Positions 25,687 through 36,406 of a stretch of 64,000 nucleotides of DNA are shown piece by piece (position 1 is the first letter of the stretch; every line of letters starts with the position of its first letter). The position numbers and the translations under genes are program-made. The notes below the pieces were generated by a model. It saw only the letters and a list, made by a program, of their open reading frames with translations. It searched no databases and was not told where the DNA came from. Source of the stretch: Anaerosalibacter sp. Marseille-P3206 (GTDB lineage Bacteria > Bacillota > Clostridia > Tissierellales > Sporanaerobacteraceae); assembly GCF_900155565.1 (NCBI RefSeq), contig NZ_FUHM01000002.1:2046001-2110000 (forward strand), read 5' to 3'.

Positions 25687-28615
25687 ATGAGAATAAATGA
25701 TTTTAAACATTTAATTCAAGAAATCAAGGCAAAGGCTCTCTCTAGTAGTGATGAATATACTTCACTTATGAGAACCGTTGGAAATAATTATAAATATGAT
25801 TTTACTAGTCAGCTTAGTATCTATGATAAGAATACTAGTGCAAGAGCCTGTGGAGAATTTGATTTTTGGAGAAGGAAATTTAATAGAACTGTAAAGCGTG
25901 GTGAAAGAGGAATCCCCATATATAAGAATTATGGAGAATATGGCAAAGTAACCTACATCTTTGATCTCAGCCAAACAGTATCAATGACAAGAGCTACAAA
26001 TCAAGTAGAATTATGGGAATTAACCAATGGGGAAGATAGCCTAAAGGGAGTTTTAGGATTTGATGGAGCTTTTAGTGAAGATGAAATGAAGAATATGACA
26101 ATAGATGAAATTCTTGAAAATATTGCATATATGGAAGTAATCAACAAGGGTAACTATCTTTTAAATGAACTTAAGATAACTCCTAATTATAGAAAGATCT
26201 TCAATGATTTTCTTATAGAGTCCTTTAAAATAGGATATGCTGCAAGGCTTGATATAAATTATGAAGCTGATAGAAATAAGATTAATGATATCCTTGGAAG
26301 TCTTGATGAAATTTCACTAACAATAGTAGGTAATGAGCTAAATTTAATGGTGGCAAACATCCTTGAAAGAACAGTAGCTATAGATAAAGATATTGATAAA
26401 AATAAGGTGCTGACAAAAGGAGCAATTGAGCGGTACAATGAAAATAGACAAATAACAGATAAGGAAGAAAAAATAGGAGGGATAGATGATGAGTTTCGAG
26501 GAAATGTTGGAAGAATATCTGATGGAAGAGAAGGTAGAGAACGAGTATCAGATGATATTTGGGGAATGCGAGACATCGGAAGAGATAACCTTGAAGATGA
26601 AGGAAGTAACAGAGAAAGTTTTAATGAAGGATCAGACACACCTGACTCACAGATTCGCCCAGGCAAGACTGAACTTCATGGTAGAGGAGAAAGAGAGATT
26701 ATTTCAAGAGATGTTCCTGGAGAAAAGCCTTATGAAGCATCTTCTAGAAGTGGAAGAGACAGCCAAAAGGTTCATAGAGATGGAGAAACCGAGGATGATG
26801 GAAAGCTTTGGGCTGACAGAGGAACTGTAGGCAGAAGATTCGATGAAGTGGACAGGTCTTATGGAGAACCTGAATCACGAGTTGAGGGAGATGGCAATGA
26901 AGGAGTACGTTTACAATTAGATGAAGGAATAAGCATAGATGAGGACCAGGGAGTAGATGATGAATCTGCTTCCTTTTTTGTTCCCAAATACTACTCAAAA
27001 GATAATCCTCAAGAACTTATGAATGAAGAAATCATAGAAAATGTTCCTAGACTAGGAGAAACTGAAGAAATATCTGCAGCAGATAAAATAGTTCATGCAG
27101 CATATATTATTCCATTTAGAAGTAATTGGACCTGGTATTTGACAGAGTATGATCCTGAAACAGAAGATGCTTATGGTCTTGTAGCAGGTCTTGAACCAGA
27201 ATGGGGCTACTTTAATCTTAAGGAACTTAGGGAAATTGGAGCAGAAAGACTTGTTCTTGAAGATTTTCCTAAAACATTTAAGGAATTAATGGATAGTGAA
27301 CTTAAAAAACAATTAAGCGAAGAAGAAATTCATAGAGTATTCTTTGGAGAACTTGATGATTTTACAAGAAATGAAGTTTCACAAGAGGTAGACCCAGAAA
27401 TTCTTTTTATGCAAGGGGAAGAACAAATAGATAAAGAACTTATTGCAGCTAAAGTAGGTACAGAATTTATTATAATTCCAAAAAGCAATCTTAATCATAT
27501 AGAACTTGATAAAGATGAAAGACAGGTTTTAGTTGATGGTGTAGAATATCAACTTTATAAGGGTAAAAACTTTGAAGACTCAAGAGAAATAGAGCTTTTT
27601 ATGGATGAAGAAGGTTATAAAACCTATAAAATAAATGATTATCTTATAGATTTAAAAGACCAAGAGTTAAATAGAGAGCCTATTACTAGGGATAATGTTA
27701 TAAAAATGTGGGACAATCCTTTTATTATTACAAGTGTAAGAGAAGATATGCTTCTTATAGAAATGCTTCCTTATGAATTGAAAGATGAATATATTCTTGA
27801 TGCAAGACAGGTAAGAAGGCTTCAATTTGAAAGCATAGATGAATTTAATGAGTTTATTTATACTACTGAACTTTATGACTTTGATGAAGAAAAAGCTAAA
27901 GAAGATGAACAAATGACTTTTTCTTTTGGAGGTTTTGAAGATATAGAAGATAGACAAGAAGAAAGAGAAAGCCCCAAGATTGAAAATTATATAATTACAG
28001 ATGAAATTATTCCTGATAGCCTTCCACCACAGCAAAGATTAGAGAATAATATAAATGCTATAAAAGTTCTAAAAATTTTAGAAGAAGAAAATAGAAATGC
28101 AAGTAGAGATGAACAAGTAGCTCTATCCAAATATGTAGGTTGGGGTGGGCTATCTGATGTATTTGATGAAAATAAAACAGGGCAATGGGAGCGAGCTAGA
28201 GACTTTCTTAAGGAAAACCTCACTCCTAGGGAATATGAAAGTTGTCAAGAGTCAACACTAACTGCCTTTTATACTCCTAAGATTGTAATTGATGGCATAT
28301 ATCAAGTCCTTGAAAACATGGGATTTGAAAAGGGAAATATACTTGAACCCTCATGTGGAGTAGGGGGTTTTATAGGAAGTATTCCAGAAAGCATGAATGG
28401 ATCAAAAATATATGGTATAGAACTTGATAGCATATCAGGAAATATAGCCAGAAGATTATATCCAGAGAGTAATGTACAGGTTAAAGGATTTGAAGAAACT
28501 TCGTTTTCAAATAATTTCTTTGATGTGGCAATAGGGAATGTTCCATTTGGGGAATTTAAAGTAAATGATAGATTATATGATAGGAACAACTTTTTAATTC
28601 ATGACTATTTCTTTG
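25687..28615 (+). CDS. Methylase-like/SNF2 helicase giant protein, exon 1
   Basis: The first 976 codons plus one base of a 2578-residue ICE protein, interrupted by a group II intron. The N-terminus (about 1-110) resembles an ArdC-like domain (YTSLMRTVGNNYKYDFTSQL, ERGIPIYKNYGEYG). A linker of about 200 residues rich in Gly, Arg and acidic residues follows (about 270-430). Residues about 810-976 form an N6-methylase-like fold: ILEPSCGVGGF as the SAM-binding motif and IGNVPFGEF in place of NPPY. The substituted NPPY motif raises doubt about catalysis. The ATG has AAGGAGG upstream. Without splicing, the frame stops 15 bases into the intron. Confidence 0.85.
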
Positions 28616-31337
28616 GTGCGACTCGTTCCTAAGTGAAAAGCTTAGGTGTAAATTTGAAAGTGAGGTGAATATAATATTTGCAAACTAACAATTCGATTGG
28701 TGGAATGATGGGGTAACGCCCTGAAACGCCAACCTTGATACTCCGACTGGCTCTGCTCAAAAGGCAGATGTTCAGAAGCTCGGTGAAGTCGGCAGAGAGC
28801 TACCGTCTTACAGTTGCGTAAACAACTGTAACGAAAGCTGTCTAGAGGTAGATGGTGTAGCCTATATGCCGGAGGTCTACAAAATATCTATGGTGAGAAT
28901 GACTGTAAAAAGTCTGACGAATCCTCGAATGTAAGGGTCTATAAGTAGGCTGTATAGAAATGTACAGTTATCCAAATGGATAGTATGTGGGGAAAAGTAA
29001 AAATCAAAGATATGAAATTCCCTATACCGTTAAAGGCGGTATTAAGCGTACAGGTTTAGAGAGGACACCTACAGATATATGTATAGATAGAATTGTTGGA
29101 ACGAGGAAAGCAGAAAAGCTAACCAAAGGTTAGTCAACGCAGGAAATCATAACTGCGTGAATTTTCTGTGAGAGCGATGGCACGACCGTTGATATTTCTG
29201 TAATGGAAACGGAGGAACAGCCATTAGCCGTTTATGATAATCAAATAATAACAAAGCAAACATTCACAGCTTCGAGTATGACAAAGAAAATCAAATCCGA
29301 AAGGAGGAGATGCCTGTGACAACTACGAAGCAGAAAAAGAACTCAAAATTACGCTATTTGGAGTATTACGACCTACAAAATACGCTTGATATGTTGTATG
29401 CGGATAGTGGACAAGGAAAGATTTTCAATAATCTTATGCCACTTATCGAGAGCGAGGAAAATATTCGCCTTGCGTATCGAAATATTAAACGCAATTCTGG
29501 AAGCAATACAAGCGGAATAGACAGGCTTACAATTAAGGATATTGAAAAGATACCCGAAACTAAGTTTGTTGAAATTGTGAGGAAGAAACTCCAATGGTAT
29601 AAACCCAAAGCAGTTAGGAGAGTTGAAATTCCGAAACCCAACGGAAAATTAAGACCGCTGGGTATCCCTGCAATATGGGATAGAATAGTCCAACAATGTA
29701 TTCTACAGATTCTTGAACCTATCTGTGAAGCTAAATTTAGTGATAGAAGCAATGGTTTCAGACCCAACAGGTCGGCAGAACACGCTATCGCACAAGCCTA
29801 TGCGTTTATGCAAAAATCTCACCTACATTATGTTGTAGACATTGATATTAAAGGATTCTTCGATAATGTCAATCACAGCAAGCTGATAAAGCAGATGTGG
29901 AATATGGGAATACAGGATAAGAAATTGCTATGTGTAATAAAAGAAATGCTGAAAGCTCCGATTGTTTTACCCAATGGAGAAACAATTTATCCGCAGAAAG
30001 GAACACCGCAAGGTGGAATCCTATCTCCACTTCTTTCCAATATCGTTCTGAATGAATTGGATTGGTGGATAGCGAGCCAGTGGGAAAAACAGCCTGCACA
30101 CAATATTCGTGACCATATTACGAAAACAGGTGCTGTCCATAGAGGACGAGCCTATAACGCATTCCGCAAATCAGGATTAAAAGAAATGCACATGGTAAGG
30201 TATGCAGACGATTTTAAGATATTTTGCTCTAATCGAAAGGATGCTAACAAAGCGTATGAAGCAACAAAAGCGTGGCTTCATGAGCGTTTGAAGTTGGAAG
30301 TAAGCGAAGAAAAATCAAAAATCGTTAATTTGAAAAAGGGCTATTCGGAATTTCTAGGATTTAAGCTTACCCTAATGAAAAAGGGTTCGTCCTATGTTGT
30401 TAAGTCGCATATATGTGACAAGGCAAAGCAGCGAGAAACGGACAAGCTGAAAGGTCAAATCAAGAAGATAGCACACCCTAAAAACGACGAGGAACGAGCA
30501 AAACTCATCAATGAGTATAACTCTATGGTTATGGGTATGCACAATTATTTTCAGATTGCAACCTGTGTAAGTTCAGATTTTGCAGATATGGGACGAGAAG
30601 TAGATGTTGTGAAATTAAGTCAACTAAAGCGAAAGGCACTTTCCAAAGAAGGAGATTACAAAGGTGCATTGTTCATTGAAAAGAAATATGGGCAGAGCAA
30701 ACAAATTCGCTTTTATAGCGGAAAGCCTTTGGTACCAGTGGCATATATTAAGCACAAAAATCCCATGTGGAAGAAAAAATCGGTGTGTAAATACACTCCA
30801 GAGGGAAGAAATGAAATTCATAAAAAACTTGGCATAGACACCAATACTATGTTGCTACTTATGCGGACAAAGGAAGTTGGTAGAAGTGTTGAGTATATGG
30901 ATAATCGAATTTCTCTATATGTGGCACAATACGGAAAATGTGCAATAACAGGACAAATACTGGCATTGCATGAAATTCATTGTCACCACAAAAAGCCTGT
31001 TAGTCAAGGTGGAAACGACAGATACGAAAACTTGATTATTTTGCACAAGGATATACACCGATTGCTACATGCAACAAAAGAAGAAACAATTAGGGCTTAC
31101 CTTTCACAACTGCAACTCACCTGCAAACAAAAAGCAAAGCTGAATAAGTTACGCCAATTGGCAAATTTGCAAGCTATTTAATATTAAAATGAGTTTCTTT
31201 ACTGCTCGAATATTGTAAGTTTACTTTAGTTAATACCGAATCATAAACGGTGGAACGCCGTGTGCGGTGAAAGTCGCACGCACGGTGTGGAGCGGGGGAA
31301 AATCCGAAGATAACATCAAAGGATTACCTATCGCTAT
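28616..31337 (+). mobile_element. Intact group II intron with reverse transcriptase
   Basis: The 5' end is GTGCG at 28616 and the 3' end is CTAT at 31337. Joining base 28615 (G) to 31338-31339 (CT) makes an Ala codon and restores [13 protein letters not shown] without a gap. Domain V is visible near 31256-31290 as a GCCGTGTGCGGTGAAAGTCG hairpin, and domain VI follows. Candidate exon-binding sites are CAAAGA at 29005-29010, complementary to the last six exon bases TCTTTG, and ATAGT at 28980-28984, complementary to ACTAT at 28604-28608. The reverse transcriptase is in domain IV. The intron is in sense orientation, as needed for splicing, and its composition is richer in G and C than the host gene. 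Confidence 0.92.
29316..31181 (+). CDS. ltrA: Group II intron reverse transcriptase/maturase with HNH endonuclease
   Basis: About 620 residues. The reverse transcriptase domain (residues about 45-330) has PNGKLRPLGIPAIWDRIVQQ, GTPQGGILSPLLSNI and the catalytic YADD near residue 296. The maturase X domain follows (about 380-470). The C-terminus has an HNH nuclease (CAITG, then HCHHKKPVSQGGNDRYENL and LHKDIHRLLHA). It helps the intron splice and copies it into new target DNA. A GTG at 29316 lies eight bases after GGAGG; the ATG two codons earlier (29310) is only two bases after it, so the GTG is preferred. No frameshift was seen. Confidence 0.93.
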   Translation: MTTTKQKKNSKLRYLEYYDLQNTLDMLYADSGQGKIFNNLMPLIESEENIRLAYRNIKRNSGSNTSGIDRLTIKDIEKIPETKFVEIVRKKLQWYKPKAVRRVEIPKPNGKLRPLGIPAIWDRIVQQCILQILEPICEAKFSDRSNGFRPNRSAEHAIAQAYAFMQKSHLHYVVDIDIKGFFDNVNHSKLIKQMWNMGIQDKKLLCVIKEMLKAPIVLPNGETIYPQKGTPQGGILSPLLSNIVLNELDWWIASQWEKQPAHNIRDHITKTGAVHRGRAYNAFRKSGLKEMHMVRYADDFKIFCSNRKDANKAYEATKAWLHERLKLEVSEEKSKIVNLKKGYSEFLGFKLTLMKKGSSYVVKSHICDKAKQRETDKLKGQIKKIAHPKNDEERAKLINEYNSMVMGMHNYFQIATCVSSDFADMGREVDVVKLSQLKRKALSKEGDYKGALFIEKKYGQSKQIRFYSGKPLVPVAYIKHKNPMWKKKSVCKYTPEGRNEIHKKLGIDTNTMLLLMRTKEVGRSVEYMDNRISLYVAQYGKCAITGQILALHEIHCHHKKPVSQGGNDRYENLIILHKDIHRLLHATKEETIRAYLSQLQLTCKQKAKLNKLRQLANLQAI

Positions 31338-34300
31338 CTAAGTCAATAGACAAGGTAAGAAGCGGTGGAGTTATTGCATTTATTACTTCCAGTGGAACAA
31401 TGGATAAAAAGGATGATTCAATTCGTAGATATCTGGGTGCAAGATGTGAGCTTCTTGGTGCTATAAGGCTTCCAAATAATACTTTTAAAGGTATGGCTGG
31501 AACTGAAGTAACTAGTGATATTATTTTTCTTAAAAAGAAGGAATCGGTAATAGAAAGAGAAGAGCCATGGTATGAACTTGGAATAGATGATAAGGGTCTA
31601 AGTTATAACAAATATTTTGTGGAAAATCCTCAAATGGTGCTTGGTGAAATGATAGAAGTATCAGGAAGATTTGGAAAGACTACCACCTGTCAAGCTAAGG
31701 AAAATCACGATTTAAAATTTGAACTATCACTAGCTATAAATAGGATTCAGGGGAAGATTGAGCCTATAAAAGTTGAAAGAGAGGAAGGAGAAAAAGAAGC
31801 TGAGATTCTCCCAGCTGATGAAGATGTAAAGAACTTCTCATTTACCGAAAAAGATGGAAAGGTCTATATGAGAGAAGACTCCATAATGAGAGAAGTGGAT
31901 AGGAATGATAAAGACCTAGATAAAATCAGAGATTATATAGCTCTTGGAAATGCTCTTAGAGAAGTGATTGATTTACAGTTAGAAGATAGAAGGGAAGTTG
32001 AGATTAAACTAGCTCAGAGAAAACTTAATGATATATATGATGAATTTAGCAAGAAGAATGGCTTTATAAATGGGAGAATGAACACAAGACTTTTATCTGA
32101 GGATAGTAATTTTGCTCTTATTTCAAGTATTGAAAAACTTGAGGAAGGAAAGTTCAAGGAAAAGGGCGATATATTTACAAAACGAACAATAAAAAAGGCT
32201 GTGCCAGTAACTCATGTGGACACACCAGATGAAGCCCTTATTCTTTCTATTGCAGAAAAAGGAAGAGTAGACCTTGAATATATGGAGGAACTTACAGACC
32301 TTGATGAAAGAGTCTTAGTAGAGAGTTTAAAAGGCAAGATATTTCTTGATATTAAGGAATTTGACAGAGAAAACAATGCTCTTCCTTTTACAGAGAAGAA
32401 AAAGCACAATCCTATGGCTTTTAACTATGTAAGTGCTGATGAATATTTAAGTGGAAACATCAGAGATAAGATAAATATTTTAAACGAATATATCAGCCAT
32501 ACTGAAAGAACTTTAGGTTTTACGGATATGGACAATTCTAGTATAAAGGAAATAGAAGAAAATCTTGCTAACTTTAAAATACAAAAAGCAAGTCTTGAAG
32601 AGGTAATGCCAAAGGAACTAACAGCTTCAGAAATTACAGTAAGGCTCGGAGCTACATGGATGCCAGAAAAAGATGTAGAAAACTTTATCTTTGAAACTCT
32701 TAAAACACCAGGATTTGCAAGATGGGATATTCATGTTAGATACTCACCTTTTACAGCTGAATGGAGAATTGAGGGAAAGAGCAAGGATGGAGGTAATGAC
32801 CTTGCAAATATGACCTATGGTACTAGTAGAGTTAATGCTTATAAGATTATAGAAGATGCCCTTAACCTAAAAGAAACTAAGGTATGGGATAGGGTTATAA
32901 ATCCTGATGGTAGTAGGTCTTCCATACTCAACAAAAAGGAAACAATGCTTGCAAGTCAGAAACAAGAACTTTTAAAAGAAGAGTTTAAAAATTGGATATT
33001 TAAAGATCCAGATAGGAGATACCGTTTAGAAAAGCTTTATAATGAAAAATTTAATTCTGTCCGCAATAGGGAATATGATGGAAGTAATATTCGATTTGAA
33101 GGCATGAATTCAGGTATTATCCTTAAAGACCATCAAAAAAATGCAGTTGCAAGAACACTTTATGGTGGCAATTCCCTTCTTGCCCACACAGTAGGAGCAG
33201 GTAAGACCTTTGAAATGATTGCTTCTGCTATGGAGTCAAAGAGACTTGGAATGAGTAGTAAGTCCTTATTTGTGGTGCCTAATCACTTAACAGAGCAAAT
33301 AGGTAGGGACTTTATGGAACTTTATCCTGGAGCAAATATTATGGTTGCTACCAAGAAAGATTTTCAGCCAAAGAATAGAAAGAGATTCATAGGTAAGATT
33401 GCAACAGGAGAATATGATGCAGTTATTATAGGGCATTCACAATTTGAAAAAATACCTATGAGTAAAGAATATCAGGAAAACCATATAAATAAGGAAATTG
33501 AAGGGATACTTGATTACATTGAAGAGTATAAGTATGACAGAAGTCAGAATTTCACAGTAAAGCAGCTACAAAACACTAAAAAGAAACTTGAAAGTAGACT
33601 AAAAAAACTTAATGATGATTTTAAAAAAGATGATGTTGTTACCTTCGAGGAACTAGGAATTGATAAGTTGTTTGTGGATGAAGCCCATAATTATAAAAAT
33701 CTATTTCTTTATACAAAAATGAGAAATGTGGCAGGAATAGGTCAGAGTGAAGCACTCAAATCTTCTGATATGTTTATGAAATGTCGATATTTAGATGAAA
33801 TGACAGGAGGAAAGGCAGTAGTATTTGCTACAGGTACTCCAGTGTCAAATAGTATGACCGAGCTTTATACCATGCAACGCTATCTTCAATATGATGAACT
33901 TGAAAAGAATAACCTACAACATTTTGATTCATGGGCAAGTACATTTGGTGAGACTGTAACGGCAGTAGAGCTTTCACCTGAAGGAGATAAATATAGAGCT
34001 AAAACAAGGTTTAGCAAATTCTATAACCTTCCTGAGCTTATGGCCATGTTTAAAGAAGTGGCAGATATAAAAACAGCTGATATGCTTGATTTAAAAGTTC
34101 CTGAAGCAGAATATAAAACTATAGTGACAAAGCCTACAGACGAACAGAAAGAGGTCTTAAAAGGCATCTCAGAGCGAGCAGACAGGGTAAGGGATAGAAG
34201 GGTTGAACCAGAAGAAGATAATATGTTAAAAATCACGAATGATGGTAAAAAACTAGCCCTTGACCAAAGGCTTATCAATCCTCTTTTACCTGATGATCCT

Positions 34301-36145
34301 GATAGCAAGGTAAATGTATGTGTAAAAAATATTTTTTCTATCTGGGATAAAACAAGGGATAATCGTTCAACCCAACTAGTATTTTCTGATATGTCTACCC
34401 CAAAGAATGATGGAAGTTTTAATGTTTATGATGATATAAGGGACAAACTTTTGAATATGGGTATTCCAGAAAAAGAAATAGCATTTATCCATGATGCTAA
34501 TACAGAAAAACAGAAGGATGAACTATTTTCTAAAGTCCGTAAAGGCCATGTAAGGATTCTTTTAGGGTCTACCCAAAAGATGGGAACAGGTACTAATGTA
34601 CAAAATAGACTTATTGCTACCCATGACCTTGATGTACCTTGGAGACCTGCAGATTTAGAACAAAGGGCAGGTCGTATTGTAAGACGTGGTAATGAAAATG
34701 ATAAGGTTAAAATATTTAGGTATGTTACTGAGAATACCTTTGATAGTTATTTGTGGCAGACAATAGAAAATAAACAAAAATTTATCTCACAAATTATGAC
34801 TTCAAAAACACCTGCAAGAGTAGCGGAAGATGTTGATGAAAACACCCTATCCTATGCTGAAATTAAAGCCCTTGCAACAGGTAACCCATTAATAAAGGAA
34901 AAGATGGACCTGGATATTGAAGTTACTAAATTAAAGATGCTTGAAGGAAACTACAAGAGTAATCTTTATAGTCTAGAAGATAAAATTATAAAGACCTACC
35001 CTAGAGAAATTGAAAGGTATGAAAAGCTTATTGAAGGCGCTAAAAGTGATATTGATAGAATCAAGCCACAGGGAACAGGTGATAATAAATTTACTTCTAT
35101 AAAAATTGGAGATGAAGTAATTACAGATAGAAAATTAGCAGGAGATAAAATTCTTGAAGCAGTTAAGGGAGTGAAACTAGGAGATAAAAAGATTATTGGA
35201 AACTATAGGGGATTTCCTATAGAAGTAACATATAATTTTCTTACAAACCAACATAACTTTAATTTAAAAGGCTCCAACAATCACTATGGAGACCTAGGGG
35301 AAAATAGAGATGGGAACATCACAAGAATGGATAATGTCTTGGAGAGGATTCCTGATAGTTTGAAGAAATTTGTAGAAAAACTTGAAGCTACTAAGGAACA
35401 AATTGAAATTGCTAAAGAAGAAGTTAAAAAACCCTTTGATAAGGCAGAAGAATTAAAAAACAAGACACAAAGACTTACTGAAATTAATAGACTGCTTGAC
35501 ATGGGAGAAGTAGAAGACTTAGAGAATTTAAATCCTCTAATTGAAGATATTAAAAGGTTTATAATTGATTATTGTAATAGAGAGTTTGAACAAGATAATT
35601 CTTATGAGGATTTTAATAAACTTTATCCTGATGAAGGTCATATTGGACTTGCCTATACAACAACAGAAGATGGTAAACACGAAATACAGTATGAAATAAG
35701 TCTTAAAGATTATTCATGGACACAGTATGTAGATGAGAAAGAGGTATCTCATGGGAGCTACCTTGAAAGTGAAGAGGGGGAACTATCAAATAAAGAGGAG
35801 GCTCTTATAAACTTAAAAAGAGATCTTGAATATAGTGACTTTGGTGAATATATAAGAGTAGATGAGAAAGACTTAAGAGAAAAACTTGGACTTGAGATTG
35901 ACGATGAAGGTAATTTTTATGATCCACTTTCAAAAGACCTAGATAATGATGGGATTCCAGATAGGTATGACAATGATTTTAGAAGTAGCAATTACTTTGA
36001 GTCTACTTATGATGTTGATGGTCTTAAGTTAGATGACAAAAAATCTACTTTGGGACAGCTTGAAAAATTTAAAGCCAAAGTTAAAGAAGAAACAAACCTA
36101 TCTTTGGATGAAAAAGATATGGAAAAGAATAAGGGTGCAAGATAA
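31338..36145 (+). CDS. Methylase-like/SNF2 helicase giant protein, exon 2
   Basis: The remaining 1601 residues of the protein begun at 25687. It opens with [20 protein letters not shown], the end of the methylase-like fold. The SNF2-type helicase has Walker [10 protein letters not shown] (spliced residue about 1596), DEAH near 1757, [14 protein letters not shown] as motif III, and [20 protein letters not shown] as motif VI. A coiled coil and a C-terminal domain with an EF-hand-like [14 protein letters not shown] follow. Such giant proteins are standard in Tn1549-like ICEs, and a role in protecting or processing incoming DNA is likely. Translation could begin at the internal ATG at 31400 if unspliced, but there is no ribosome-binding site. 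Confidence 0.85.
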
Positions 36146-36146
36146 G

Positions 36147-36172
36147 AAGCTCTGAGGAAACTCGGAGCTTAA
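36147..36172 (+). terminator. Hairpin after the helicase gene
   Basis: AAGCTCTGAG pairs with CTCGGAGCTT around a GAAA tetraloop, followed by AACCTTTT. The stem is strong but the T-run is short, so it may stabilise the mRNA end or terminate weakly. Confidence 0.5.
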
Positions 36173-36229
36173 CCTTTTAAAGTAGAGCAAATAATTAGTA
36201 TATAAACAAGAAAAATAAGGAGGAACATT

Positions 36230-36406
36230 ATGTTGAATAAGAAAAATGAGAATAAATTGTTACAATATTTTGGCCTTACTAGCCATAGTGAAATAATGGA
36301 TTATGTTAGGAAAAATCCAGAGGATGAAAAAGTAAAAGAAATAAAAGAACTGCTTAAAGCACTTCCTATAAATGCTGATGAGGAGGTGGATAGGAATGAG
36401 AAATAG
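36230..36406 (+). CDS. Small ORF before the RadC-like gene
   Basis: A 58-residue charged protein starting MLNKKNENKLLQYFG, with a GGAGG site seven bases before the ATG. It has one predicted helix pair and no membrane segment. Its stop lies 11 bases inside the radC-like gene, so the two are translationally coupled. No family is recognised. Confidence 0.6.
   Translation: MLNKKNENKLLQYFGLTSHSEIMDYVRKNPEDEKVKEIKELLKALPINADEEVDRNEK

Noticed and set aside
26486-26998. Alternative frames in the giant helicase linker
   Set aside because: They overlap a continuous frame and reflect low-complexity Gly/Arg/acidic codons, not separate genes or a frameshift.
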